Below the pieces are notes generated by a model. The model made no database searches. It was not told where the DNA came from and saw only the letters and a program-made list of their open reading frames with translations. A stretch of DNA of 64,000 bases. Origin: G963667855 sp963667855. GTDB lineage: Bacteria > Planctomycetota > Phycisphaerae > UBA1845. Below, piece after piece: positions 26,428 through 36,008 of this stretch; positions within the stretch are counted from its first letter, which is position 1; every line of letters starts with the position of its first letter. Location of the stretch: the NCBI GenBank assembly GCA_963667855.2, contig CAXXKI010000029.1, positions 682,001 through 746,000 of the forward strand. The letters are read 5' to 3'. Made by a program: the position numbers and the translations under genes.

Positions 26428-27357
26428 TTGCGCAACCGGATTCTCGACCAGCTCGCGGTATACGAGAACGGAATAGAGTTTCGCTATATTCCGGCCGGCA
26501 CGTTCGCAATGGGCTCCGATAACCGGGAGCCTGATGAAGGTCCAGTACATCCTGTTTTTCTATCTCCTTATTGGATTTCCTCAACGCCAATAAGCTGGGA
26601 AACGCTGTGCAATATGCTCGGTTACGGTATACCTCCTGATATAGATTACGAATTGGCCAGGAATGATCCGTTAAATAAATCGCCGGGCCAGCTGTTCGGT
26701 ACGAAAATATGCCTGCAATACTGCGAGGATGAGACTATCCAGGCTCGGGACTGGCATTGTCACATTCCTCCAACGGAGTGCGATGAAAAACTATCCAGCC
26801 ACTTTCCGCCTCCACCACGTAAGAACGTGAATGCTCCGTATACCTACGGGAAAAAGCCTGTTGTTGCAGTCAACTGGCAGGCAGCGGCGACAATTGGTGA
26901 GAGAATATCCAACGATGAATTTCAATTCGCTTTACCATCTGAAGCTCAGTGGGAAAAAGCTGCTCGCGGCGGTCTTTTTGGAAAAAAATACGCCTGGGGC
27001 GATGAGCCCGTTGATGGACGAGCAGACTGTGATCGTTTCAGAGATATCTCGATATTACCGTCAAAAACATATCCAGCCAATGGTTATGGTTTGTACGCCG
27101 TTTGTGGAGGTGTTTGGGAGTGGACTTTGGATTGGTACGATGCTGAATATTTCGCCGAGAGCCCCCGAGAAAATCCATCCGGACCACAGGTGGGTAAATC
27201 CAAAGTACTTCGAGGTGGCTCCTGGGGCGATTGTCCCGATGCATGCACAGTATCATTCCGCATGGCGTACGCCACGAGGAAATATAATAAAGAGTACATC
27301 GGTACTTCCAGCCCGAATATCGGCTTTCGCTTATGCCGAAAAGCGATTAGTTCATAA
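26428..27357 (+). CDS. FGE/SUMF1-domain protein, probably 5'-truncated
   Basis: About 309 residues of the formylglycine-generating-enzyme fold: IEFRYIPAGTFAMGS at the start, PVVAVNWQAA, FALPSEAQWEKAARGG, YGLYAVCGGVWEWTLDWYD and KVLRGGSWGD to FRLC at the end. The catalytic Cys pair of true formylglycine enzymes is not evident; the WEW segment is followed by T, not C, so a non-catalytic or different role is likely. No ATG with a ribosome site exists; the frame opens at a TTG and the sequence upstream is the 42-bp repeat. The N-terminal part may therefore have been lost in the rearrangement. Whether the remnant is expressed is unknown. Confidence 0.7.
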   Translation: MRNRILDQLAVYENGIEFRYIPAGTFAMGSDNREPDEGPVHPVFLSPYWISSTPISWETLCNMLGYGIPPDIDYELARNDPLNKSPGQLFGTKICLQYCEDETIQARDWHCHIPPTECDEKLSSHFPPPPRKNVNAPYTYGKKPVVAVNWQAAATIGERISNDEFQFALPSEAQWEKAARGGLFGKKYAWGDEPVDGRADCDRFRDISILPSKTYPANGYGLYAVCGGVWEWTLDWYDAEYFAESPRENPSGPQVGKSKVLRGGSWGDCPDACTVSFRMAYATRKYNKEYIGTSSPNIGFRLCRKAISS

Positions 27358-27450
27358 CTTACTCCTCAACCGTATGCCAAGGTCGTCGTGACAACAGCTT
27401 GCTCATTAATGTCCGCCGAACTCCGGGAGGGGGGCAATACTACACTGAAA

Positions 27451-28554
27451 CTACTCCGATTGGCGACGGCATTCCGGCTTTCTTTTCGCACGTTCAGTCC
27501 ACCTTTGGAACCGGCGACTGATACGTTTAATCGCCGGATGTTTAGTTTCTAACAAGGAAACTGATAACGCCCCGGATATTAACGTAATTGACACGACCAT
27601 GATTGGCCATTTGGGTACGTTACTTAAACCAACATTGTCAACATCAACTGCTTTGAAAAAATAGTCCAGACCACCGTATATAGCTAGCAGAAAAAACGTC
27701 CAGAACATTATGCTTAGAGCTAAACTGCTTTTTCTAAACGAGCTCTTAGCCGGTTGACTGTGGAGGTTATAGACGGCTCTCGCCAGGTCAAGTGTTCTGC
27801 AGTCGGTCGGGAGATATACGACAAAGCCATCGACGAACCGGAACCGGCCCAGCATTGTTTTTTTGGTTATTAGGAGATTCCAGCTGTGGAATGTGGTTAA
27901 CCCTTTTTCTTGTATGCAGGTTAAACCTTGCGAACTAAATTGTAAAGTATGAACATCGGACGTCATCTTTTTTGTGCGATAGAACTGCACGGCAAATACG
28001 TACCAAACCCACGCCAGGAATAGAGCAACGGATGCGAAAAGCAGAATGGCAAGTACTACAATGATATTTGTGACGATAATCAGTTCCGGAGAATGCAGGT
28101 TGCCCGGTTCGTTGGTTGATCTTAATACGTAAAGCATCTTTCCAGGAAAGGCATAACCACCGTGATACAGGAAAAACGCAGCCCCAATCATAAGTAGTAT
28201 TGATATAACCAGAAAATCTCTAGTTTTCCTGTGGAAAACTTCAAACACTAAATCGGAACTCTGCATAGCCCTTTTCAGCCCTCGAATATACGCCCGTCTG
28301 CACAGACGAGCTTCTCGGCCACCTTTAATTCGAAGAGTTTGTGGCTTGCCATCCTTTTGCACATCTTGGCCCTTGTTATCAACAATCCGCATTGTGTAGC
28401 TGGATCCGCTAGTATCCCGAGGCCCTTTAAGCTGGTGCCATGGAATTATCTTTTTCGTTTCATTGTCCGCACGAACGCGTAATCCGGATAGCGTAACTTC
28501 CGCTTCCTTCTCCCACGGAGGGGGACTGAAAAGCTTTTTAAAGAATCCTGCCAT
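27451..28554 (-). CDS. Multi-pass membrane protein of unknown function
   Basis: 367 residues. The N-terminus is soluble (residues 1-110, SGLRVRADNETKKIIPW). Four hydrophobic segments follow: about 112-134, 158-186, 276-296 and 305-330. The stretch between the second and third pairs (VHTLQFSSQGLTCIQEKGLTTFHSWN) resembles a YcxB-like domain, as in membrane proteins with a PH-like cytoplasmic loop. No enzyme motif. The tail is rich in Arg and Lys. It is isolated between accessory repeats; no operon partner is visible. Confidence 0.65.
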   Translation of the reverse strand: MAGFFKKLFSPPPWEKEAEVTLSGLRVRADNETKKIIPWHQLKGPRDTSGSSYTMRIVDNKGQDVQKDGKPQTLRIKGGREARLCRRAYIRGLKRAMQSSDLVFEVFHRKTRDFLVISILLMIGAAFFLYHGGYAFPGKMLYVLRSTNEPGNLHSPELIIVTNIIVVLAILLFASVALFLAWVWYVFAVQFYRTKKMTSDVHTLQFSSQGLTCIQEKGLTTFHSWNLLITKKTMLGRFRFVDGFVVYLPTDCRTLDLARAVYNLHSQPAKSSFRKSSLALSIMFWTFFLLAIYGGLDYFFKAVDVDNVGLSNVPKWPIMVVSITLISGALSVSLLETKHPAIKRISRRFQRWTERAKRKPECRRQSE

Positions 28555-29383
28555 CGATCATCCATTCCAAGACGCAATGATACACCTAGCGTTAAACCTA
28601 CTGTCGCACAAATGGGATGTGTTTTCCAATTATAAACGGTGCTGAAGCTTGGAATTGGGGGTGGAAACTGTTTTTTGACCAAGCAGGATACAGGTAGTTC
28701 GACGAACGCCTAGGGAGTTCCGGGATACCGTACCACCAATTACAACCAAAACGAGATCCACTAGCTAATCTCTCCCTAACATCTCCCAAATTCCATCTTG
28801 ACCTCCGTCGAAACTTCCTATAGAATACAATCAAGGGGCGGGCTGACTTGTTCAAAAGGAGGGATCTGCCTGGTGAATTCAATCGAATAACAAAAACGAG
28901 AAACATGAAAGCTCAAGCTACCTCTTCGCGGCACGAGAAGGGCTCGCAGAAGTCAACGACTCATCACTAGGCCCAAAACCGGTGATTCATGATTTTATGC
29001 GCGGAGAATAAACAAGGTTTCAAACAACTAATGAACAGATGAAGATATGACCGCAATCACGGAAAAATTGATATTACGAAACGAACCCAACTGTCAAAAA
29101 ATCGCTCATAACTTGCTGGCGAAATTAAGGTTACATCAATTAGAGAGTGCCGGTTTTCGTAATCCATCTCAATACATCCAACCCATTGGAACCAGGCTGA
29201 AGCCAACTATAATCCCCGCAACATCCCCCACAAACCGTTATTACAAAACGAACCCAAACTTCGCGATTCCACTTGTAACCCTCTGCCGAAAAACAGGTTA
29301 CGCCAAGAACGTAGGGGCCGCTGTGCGGACCTTTCCCTCTACCGCCAAGCACACACAGCCAACAGACCAGCCAATGCACCAAA
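28555..29383. other. Gene-poor stretch with second promoter cassette
   Basis: No gene is supported. It contains the second copy of the promoter cassette (28738-28858), a 21-codon frame at 28904-28969 that ends early, and, in 29050-29380, broken minus-strand frames that look like decayed membrane-protein coding sequence. A long plus-strand frame from 29047 is antisense to the HAD gene at its end and has a composition unlike a protein. Confidence 0.5.
28798..28826 (+). promoter_or_regulatory. Sigma-70 promoter in a repeated cassette, copy 2
   Basis: TTGACC, 17 nt, TAGAAT, with the same flanks as the copy at 25752 (CATCTTGAC before and GGGCTGACTTG after). The downstream sequence differs completely from that of the first copy. 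Confidence 0.55.
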
Positions 29384-29427
29384 CAAAAAACTCGCCGCCC
29401 GGAGAATCCAATCCCCCGAACGGCGAG
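29384..29427 (-). terminator. Terminator of the purB-pyrE-HAD transcript
   Basis: Stem CTCGCCG (29391-29397) with CGGCGAG (29421-29427), followed on the minus strand by six T. It lies 84 nt after the HAD gene stop. Confidence 0.8.
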
Positions 29428-29510
29428 CTATCGTTATCTTGCAAAACCGCTTTTTGCCGCACTGCATCGCACAAAACCGCGGCTCACAAAACCGCAATCA
29501 CACGGCAAAC

Positions 29511-30293
29511 TCAAAGGTCAAAAAGCTGCTTGATAATATCCACCGTGCCGGCCGTGTGCTCTTTTTTGCTTACTATTCCGCCGGCGGCGAGGACGGCCGC
29601 TTTGATCTCCTCGCCAGCGTCGTTTGGACAACCAACATACTTCGCCGCCCGGCCTGTCAGCATGTCCCGGTCGTTATCCTGGTCACCGACAGCCAGAATC
29701 CGCTCTTGCGGTATTCCCAATTTCCCCGCGATCTCCTCCAGCAGGATCCCTTTACCCGCCCGAACGTGATTGGCAATAACCCATTCGTGATTCCGCAACA
29801 CCTGCGCGTCGGGAACATCCGCCAGAATCCGCTCATACTCTTCCACTAAAGCCGGGGCCTGCGCTTCATCGCTCAGCTTCCAGCCCACAATCTTATCCCG
29901 GTCGAACTCCTCAATAAAGGAGAACTCCCTGCGTAGCCGCTCCCGGTGCGGATCCAGCGCAGCGTGTACCTTGGGATTCAACTCATCCAGCATGTTTCGC
30001 ATGTCCGTATTGAACGGCTCGTGAGCGTGATACAGAGGCTCAAACCAGTAGATAAACCGCTCACCAGCACCGATAGCCACCGGCATATTCCGCATCGGCC
30101 TGCACGCCTGGATTAAACCCAACTGGTTCTGATGGTTCCGCCCGGAGTTGGTACACCAGCGTACTCCCCTTTCGCCCAGAATATTCAAAACCTCGACAAA
30201 ATCGTCAGCAAACCAGCAGTGCAGATCGTCAAAATCCAGAACAGTCCCGTCCAGATCCACGCAGATAAGTTTAATATCGCAGGAATCAGCCAC
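29511..30293 (-). CDS. HAD-superfamily phosphatase (Cof/IIB type)
   Basis: 260 residues. Motif I is DLDGT (13-17), motif II is the Thr/Ser in WCTNSGR, the Lys motif is in RAGKG and motif IV is GDQDNDRDML. The cap inserted between motifs II and III places it in the IIB (Cof) group, which dephosphorylates sugar phosphates, nucleotides or FMN precursors; the substrate is unknown. Its start overlaps the end of pyrE by 8 nt, so the two are translationally coupled, and a phosphatase acting on a nucleotide intermediate is possible (inference). Confidence 0.85.
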   Translation of the reverse strand: MADSCDIKLICVDLDGTVLDFDDLHCWFADDFVEVLNILGERGVRWCTNSGRNHQNQLGLIQACRPMRNMPVAIGAGERFIYWFEPLYHAHEPFNTDMRNMLDELNPKVHAALDPHRERLRREFSFIEEFDRDKIVGWKLSDEAQAPALVEEYERILADVPDAQVLRNHEWVIANHVRAGKGILLEEIAGKLGIPQERILAVGDQDNDRDMLTGRAAKYVGCPNDAGEEIKAAVLAAGGIVSKKEHTAGTVDIIKQLFDL

Positions 30294-30813
30294 GGGGAAT
30301 CCCCAGATCCTCTGAAGTTATAATCGAGTCGAACTTGAAACCGGCCCCTTCGATATTCTCCCGGGCACCTTCCAGCCGATCGATAACCGCCACGATCCGC
30401 TCGACCTCAGCACCAGCCTTAGTGATATCCTTGGCCGCCTCCAGCACCTGCCCGCCGGTCGTGGCGATATCCTCAACCAGAAGCACCTTGTCCCCTTCGT
30501 TCAGGATCCCTTCAAAGATCTTGCTCGTGCCGTAATCCTTCTTGGAGTTACGGATAATCACAAAGGGAATCCCCGAAGCCATGGAAGCGGCCGCCGCCAG
30601 AGCAACCCCGCCCAGTTCCGGTCCGCCGATCAGCGTCGTGGCGTCCGTCTTGTACTCGGCAAAAGCCTTACCCAGGTATTCCAGAATATCCGGCTGCGTC
30701 TCGAAACGGTATTTATCCAGGTAATAGTTACTCGTCTTGCCCGAGCGGAGGGTAAAGGTCCCCGTAAGATAAGCCGTCTCTTTCACCCTGGCGATAAACT
30801 GATCTCTTGTCAT
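30286..30813 (-). CDS. pyrE: Orotate phosphoribosyltransferase
   Basis: 175 residues. The enzyme makes OMP from orotate and PRPP in pyrimidine synthesis. The PRPP loop is VLLVEDIATTGGQ (110-122); TGTFTLRSGKTSNYYLDKY is the orotate-binding N-terminus; RNSKKDYG is the catalytic Lys loop. The start at 30813 is preferred; an in-frame ATG at 30861 adds 16 residues (CGSAALWIFLKRKQI) that do not fit the family. It lies 86 nt downstream of purB and overlaps the HAD gene. Confidence 0.93.
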   Translation of the reverse strand: MTRDQFIARVKETAYLTGTFTLRSGKTSNYYLDKYRFETQPDILEYLGKAFAEYKTDATTLIGGPELGGVALAAAASMASGIPFVIIRNSKKDYGTSKIFEGILNEGDKVLLVEDIATTGGQVLEAAKDITKAGAEVERIVAVIDRLEGARENIEGAGFKFDSIITSEDLGIPRG

Positions 30814-30899
30814 GATCTGCTTCCGTTTAAGGAAAATCCAAAGTGCGGCACTCCCGCACAACTAATCTAAAATTTCAACGAAACGGCATTAACCGCACG

Positions 30900-32333
30900 T
30901 CACACATGCAACTTGGAATCTTTTTTAAGCGCCTTGCGATAGCGCCTGCGAACCGGAACAACGAACTCGCTCAAAAACTCCTCGACCTGCTCAACCGACC
31001 TGCCCACATAAGCCTTGGAATCCAGCACCGTCTTGAAATCGACCCCGGCAAACGCCTCATCAGCTTTTAACATCTCCACCAGCCGATTGGGTTTCCCTTC
31101 CAGCTTGATCTCCGCCGACGCCTGGTGCGAATACTTCCGTATACGCTCGTGCAACTCCTGGCGATCGCCACCGGCTTTAGCCGCGGCCATCATGATATTT
31201 TCCGTAGCGATAAAGGGCAGCTCGCTACGAACCCGGGCGTCGATCACCTTGGGATAAACAACCATCCCCCCCGCTACATTATGAACCAGCTTTAGCATCC
31301 CATCGGTAGCCAAAAAGCATTCGGGTACGCTAAGCCGCCGGTTGGCCGAATCATCCAGCGTCCGCTCGAACCACTGCTCCGCCGCCGTAAACTGCGGACT
31401 CGTCGACAGCGATAACACAAACCGCGCCAGACCGGTAGCCCGCTCCATCCGCATAGGGTTCCGCTTGTACGCCATGGCCGATGAGCCCACTTGCGTTTTC
31501 TCAAACGGCTCCTCTATCTCCTTCAGGTTACACAGCAAACGCATATCGTTGGCGTATTTATGCACGCTCTGAGCAATGCCGGCCAGTGCCGAAACACACT
31601 GAGCGTCCACCTTCCGACTGAATGTCTGCCCGGTAACCGGATCGCACTTGTCGAACCCGAATGACTTGGCCACCAGCTTCTCCAGCCGCTTGACCTTATT
31701 GTGATTACCCGCAAAAAGCTCCAGAAAACTCGCCTGCGTACCGGTAGTCCCCTTCACTCCCCGGAAGCGCAACCGCTCAATCCGCGTCTCCACCTCCTCC
31801 AGATCGCGCAGAAAATCCCAACACCATAAACTCGCCCGCTTACCCACCGTGGTAAGCTGAGCCGGCTGGTAATGAGTAAACCCCAAAGTGGGCAGCTTAC
31901 GATACTTCCGGGCGAATTTCCCCAACTGGTCGATACAGGCCGCCAGCCAGTCGGCCACCCTCTGCAAAGCGTCCCGCATGATGATCAAATCGCCGTTATC
32001 CACCACAAACGCGCTGGTCGCCCCCAGGTGGAGTATCCCCCGAGCCTTGGGAGCCACATCCCCAAATGCATGCAGGTGAGCCATCACATCGTGGCGGGTC
32101 CTGGCCTCATACTTTGCCGCCTGGGCAAAGTCGATCTTCTTAAGCCCGCGCTTGAGCTGAGCAATCTGACCGGCCGAGATCGGCAGCCCCAGCTCCCGCT
32201 GAGCCTCGGCCAGCGCAATCCACAACCGCCGCCAGGTCTCGATCCGATACTGAGCCCCGAAGATCCGGCTCATCTCTTCTGACGCGTTCCGAGTCACCAA
32301 CGGCGACTCAAAAAGCTCGTTTTCACCCTTCAT
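30900..32333 (-). CDS. purB: Adenylosuccinate lyase
   Basis: 477 residues. It catalyses two steps of purine synthesis (SAICAR to AICAR, adenylosuccinate to AMP). The fumarase/aspartase signature is GSSAMAYKRNP; GATSAFVVDNGDL and FTHYQPAQLTTVGKR carry the other conserved regions. The length and the FESPLVTRNASEEM start match the eukaryote-like PurB group. ATG at 32333 has AGGGAG upstream; the earlier ATG at 32381 adds a Gly/Arg-rich stretch and is less likely. First gene of the purB-pyrE-HAD transcript. Confidence 0.94.
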   Translation of the reverse strand: MKGENELFESPLVTRNASEEMSRIFGAQYRIETWRRLWIALAEAQRELGLPISAGQIAQLKRGLKKIDFAQAAKYEARTRHDVMAHLHAFGDVAPKARGILHLGATSAFVVDNGDLIIMRDALQRVADWLAACIDQLGKFARKYRKLPTLGFTHYQPAQLTTVGKRASLWCWDFLRDLEEVETRIERLRFRGVKGTTGTQASFLELFAGNHNKVKRLEKLVAKSFGFDKCDPVTGQTFSRKVDAQCVSALAGIAQSVHKYANDMRLLCNLKEIEEPFEKTQVGSSAMAYKRNPMRMERATGLARFVLSLSTSPQFTAAEQWFERTLDDSANRRLSVPECFLATDGMLKLVHNVAGGMVVYPKVIDARVRSELPFIATENIMMAAAKAGGDRQELHERIRKYSHQASAEIKLEGKPNRLVEMLKADEAFAGVDFKTVLDSKAYVGRSVEQVEEFLSEFVVPVRRRYRKALKKDSKLHV

Positions 32334-32626
32334 AACACCGATTCTCCCTGGTCCTGGACCACTCCCGTCTCGACGCGACACTACATCGCTGCTAGGATGC
32401 CAATGATGGCTGTCGTTACCCCCACTAGCGGGGTTCCATCACCGTAAAGCCAGCCGAATGCGGTAGTTAAGACTCGCATCGACCGGTAGAAGATTCAACA
32501 GATTTCCGCCAACGGACGATAACATTCTTGCATAGCGCCCTTATAACAGACGCTTGCTCCGTTGGCTGACTCTTACGCCGTGCGCGGCGAAGGTACATAA
32601 TCGCATTGCCCTTTGGGACAGACACA

Positions 32627-34627
32627 ATGAAACTCTGGATTACACTCAGCTTATCGATCGGTCTATTTCTCACAATCACCTCGTGTGACCAATTGTTCCC
32701 CCCACCGATCCTGCCGCTGGTCGCCGACGCCGGCGAAGATACAAACGCTCCGGCCGACACCGCCATTACTCTCACCGCAACTGCTACCGGCGGTCAACCT
32801 CCCTACTTGTACCGTTGGACGATTGAAGATCAACCCGACTCGGCCGACTATAGCATTCCAACCGACGCCAATACCAACGCGACGTTGGAAATAGAGCCGC
32901 TCTCTGTCGAGGGAGACTACATCTTCCGCGTTCACGTAACCGATAGCCGAGGTTCGGTGGCCAGATCCTACATAACAGTTGACGCCGACGGAGATACGGA
33001 ACTGACCGAGGAAACTATCGAAATTAAAGCGGAATCCACCAAGGCGATAGCCAAGGTCAGCGAGACGGCCGAACTGAGTATCGTCTTTGAAGAATTGCTC
33101 GATGAAGAGGTTCCCGACGATCGCACCTATAAATGGACAATCGATTCCGGCGACGCCGAACTTGACGACAGTAAGATTGCCAATCCCACTATCACTATCA
33201 ACAAGGCCGAAACCATACAGGTCTCGGTGAGTTTTGAAGCTGAAGACGATGAAACCAAATATACCGGCGATGCAGACGTATACATCGTAGGTATTCCCGA
33301 GGAGGACACGGCCGAGGTCATCATCGAAGTGGTCTCCCGTAACACAGGACCAGGCCAGATCGCCGGCGAAGTAATACTCGAACTCCTCACGGATGAGGCC
33401 CCGGAAACCTGCGCCAATTTCCTCCGCTACGTTGACGACGAGTTTTACGACGGTCTGCTCTGGCACAGAGTTGTCAGTGACGTTTCGGTCCAGACCGGCG
33501 GTTACGAACGCAGCGCCGGCGAAATTACCGAGAAAAGCGGCAAACGTGACGAAATCGACGGAGAATCCGACACCAGCGTCCCCAACAGCCGGGCAACCGT
33601 AGCCATGGCCCTGGACGGCATAGGTCCGGATTCAGCCACCAGCCAGTTCTTCGTTAACCTGGCCGACAACACCGATTTCGATTCAAACCCGGCTCATACG
33701 GTATTCGCCAAGGTCACTTCGGGTATGAATATTATCGATCAGATCGGAGCCCTTGCGGTCGATACCGAAGGTGGTTTCACCAACGTCCCCACAGAGGACA
33801 TTCTGGTCTCCTCCATCCGCAGACCGACAATTGTCGATCTGACCGCCGAATCCGACGATCCGCTGGTAATAGTCGGTGAATCAACAACGGTTCGCGTCAG
33901 CTACGAAGAGGATGACTTACCGGGTACACCATCTTTCGCCTGGAGAGTAGTTTCCGGCGACGCAACCATAGCCAACCCCAGTGCGGAACGGACCGACGTA
34001 ACTATCAACAGTTCAGAAACCGCGCATCTGGAAGTGACCGTAACCGCCGCCGGTGATAGCTGGACGGCGAAATCTACCGAAGATGTCTACATTGTTGGTA
34101 TTCCAAACGCCACACCTAGAGTGGTAATAACCAACACTGGCGACGTCAGAGGTGAAATAGTAATCGAACTGTTCACCGAGGCTGCTCCAAATACGTGTGC
34201 CAACTTCCTTCGTTACGTGGATGATGGTTTCTTCGACGACATCATCTGGCATCGCGTAGTAAGCGGGTTCGTCATTCAAGGTGGAGCTTTTGAACGAGTT
34301 GACGGCGAAATGATCATGCGCGACGGTGCCCGCGATCCGGTAGCCAGCGAAGCCAACAACGGCTATAGCAACACCAGGGGCTTCATAGCCATGGCCCTCA
34401 AAGGTGAAGATGCCGATTCAGGCTCCAACCAGTTCTTCATCAACCTGGACGACAACAGCAGCCTGGATAACGGCACACCGCCGTTCACCGTCTGGGCTCA
34501 AGTTGTAAGCGGAATGGACGTGGTGGACGACATAGCCGCAGTTGATGTACATACGGATTCCGGTACGAGCATGACCGATGTGCCGGTTGACGACGTGGTC
34601 ATGGAAACCATCCGTCGGCAGGATTGA
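32627..34627 (+). CDS. Lipoprotein with Ig-like and two cyclophilin-type PPIase domains
   Basis: 666 residues. The lipobox is LTITSC, so the mature protein starts at about C21 and is lipid-anchored. Domains in order: a PKD/Ig-like domain (about 35-130), a second Ig-like domain (about 140-235), cyclophilin 1 (about 238-405), a third Ig-like domain (about 410-500) and cyclophilin 2 (about 505-665). Cyclophilin 2 keeps WHRVVSGFVIQGG and SNQFFINL; cyclophilin 1 has WHRVVSDVSVQTGG and TSQFFVNL. Both are short, bacterial-type domains that isomerise prolyl bonds, here presumably in the periplasm to fold secreted proteins. ATG 32627 begins the signal peptide; a start at 32606 would add seven residues. 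Confidence 0.9.
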   Translation: MKLWITLSLSIGLFLTITSCDQLFPPPILPLVADAGEDTNAPADTAITLTATATGGQPPYLYRWTIEDQPDSADYSIPTDANTNATLEIEPLSVEGDYIFRVHVTDSRGSVARSYITVDADGDTELTEETIEIKAESTKAIAKVSETAELSIVFEELLDEEVPDDRTYKWTIDSGDAELDDSKIANPTITINKAETIQVSVSFEAEDDETKYTGDADVYIVGIPEEDTAEVIIEVVSRNTGPGQIAGEVILELLTDEAPETCANFLRYVDDEFYDGLLWHRVVSDVSVQTGGYERSAGEITEKSGKRDEIDGESDTSVPNSRATVAMALDGIGPDSATSQFFVNLADNTDFDSNPAHTVFAKVTSGMNIIDQIGALAVDTEGGFTNVPTEDILVSSIRRPTIVDLTAESDDPLVIVGESTTVRVSYEEDDLPGTPSFAWRVVSGDATIANPSAERTDVTINSSETAHLEVTVTAAGDSWTAKSTEDVYIVGIPNATPRVVITNTGDVRGEIVIELFTEAAPNTCANFLRYVDDGFFDDIIWHRVVSGFVIQGGAFERVDGEMIMRDGARDPVASEANNGYSNTRGFIAMALKGEDADSGSNQFFINLDDNSSLDNGTPPFTVWAQVVSGMDVVDDIAAVDVHTDSGTSMTDVPVDDVVMETIRRQD

Positions 34628-34748
34628 TTATCGTGAATCTCCGGATTTGACCCACTTGTCAATCGGAGCGTTTACGGGTATCGGTATGAATCCGGGCGAG
34701 ATTTCGATAACTCGCCCCCGCATTGGTACTTACGAGGAATAACTGGCT

Positions 34749-35865
34749 ATGCGCGAAGACATGCCCGGATATCTTAAGTCTCTTTCCGCCCGGATCATTG
34801 CTATCCGGGACTCTCTTTGACTTACCCGCCAGAGAAACCGAACTGAAAAAAATCAACGACCAGATGGCCGCCCCGGATTTCTGGGACAACCCGGAGTCTG
34901 CCCAGACCATAGTCGGGCAATTAAAGCAGCTTAAAGCAACCATCGAGCCGCTCAAAGACCTGATACAACGATCTGAAGATGCGGGCACCATGCTGGAAAT
35001 GCTTGCCGAAGAAGAAGACCCCCAGTCCAGAACCGAATTGGACGAGGAACTAACCCAACTCGCTCAAGACGTGGACAAAGTCGAACGCATCACCCTGCTG
35101 TCCAGGGAACATGACGCCAGTAATTGCTATTTCGCCATCCAGGCAGGCACCGGCGGCGCAGACGCTCAAGACTGGGCGGAAATGATGATGCGAATGTACC
35201 TCCGCTTCTTCGAGAGAAGTGGGTTCGACGTCGAGCAGCTATCCATGAAGGAAGGAGAGGAGGCCGGCATCCAGTCGGTCAACTTCCACGTCAGAGGCCC
35301 GTTTGCGTATGGCCTGCTCAGTTGCGAAATGGGCGTACACCGAATGGAACGGATCAGCCCGTTCAACGCACAAGGCAAAAGACAGACCAGTTTCGCTTCG
35401 GTCGATGTCCAGCCGGAAGTGGATGAAATAGACATCGACATCGATTGGGACAAGGATGTTCGCGAAGATACATACCGAGCCAGCGGCGCCGGTGGTCAGC
35501 ACGTAAACAAAACCTCGTCGGCCATTCGGCTCACCCATCTGAACTCCAACGCCGTTGTTCAGTGCCAAAATGAACGCTCACAACATAAAAACCGGGCATC
35601 AGCCCGAAAAATGCTCGTGGCCAAGCTCTACCAGATGGAGCAGGCCAAGAGGGACGCCGAACTCTCCAAGGTTTACTGTGATAAGGGGCAGATAGGATGG
35701 GGGTATCGAATCAGAACCTACACTCTCCAGCCCTACCGACAGGTCAAAGACGAGCGAACGATGCACAAAGAGGGTGATGTGGACGCCGTACTCGACGGTG
35801 AACTTTCGGAATTCATCGATGCTATGCTTAGGAAACGAGCTGGACAGAAATCCGAGAGAACTTAA
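34749..35865 (+). CDS. prfB: Peptide chain release factor 2, with programmed +1 frameshift
   Basis: Release factor 2 ends translation at UGA and UAA. The main frame holds GGQ (SGAGGQHVNK, hydrolysis) and SPF (ISPFNAQGK, stop-codon recognition), so it is RF2 and not RF1. The true N-terminus lies in another frame: ATG 34749 reads REDMPGYLKSLSARIIAIRDSL, then meets UGA at 34818-34820 in the context CTT TGA C. Skipping one base (T at 34818) continues as DLPARETELKKI in the main frame. This is the classical autoregulatory frameshift of prfB. GAGGA near 34733 precedes the start. The product has 371 residues. The main frame alone would start with an unrelated sequence (VLTRNNWLCAKTC). Confidence 0.93.
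34815..34821 (+). promoter_or_regulatory. prfB programmed +1 frameshift site
   Basis: CTTTGAC: CUU in the P site, an in-frame UGA, then C. CCGGGA seven nt upstream could pair weakly with 16S rRNA; the strong AGGGGG of E. coli is not present. When RF2 is scarce, termination at UGA is slow and the ribosome slips forward. Confidence 0.85.
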
Positions 35866-36008
35866 CTATAATTTTTAAGTCAAGGTAACGCGGTCTATAC
35901 TGTCAGGAACTGGACTACTTACCAGGGGCGTGTGTGGCTAATAACTGTAACAACGAAACCCGGAGATGCGCTTGGGGAGCAACTCCGCTGGTCGGGGCAA
36001 TCTGATTG

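Noticed and set aside
29047..29769. Plus-strand open frame of 240 codons
   Set aside because: Its second half is antisense to the HAD gene, it has no ribosome site and its composition is unlike a folded protein.
34659..34991. Minus-strand frame antisense to the start of prfB
   Set aside because: Antisense shadow of the release factor gene, without a ribosome site.
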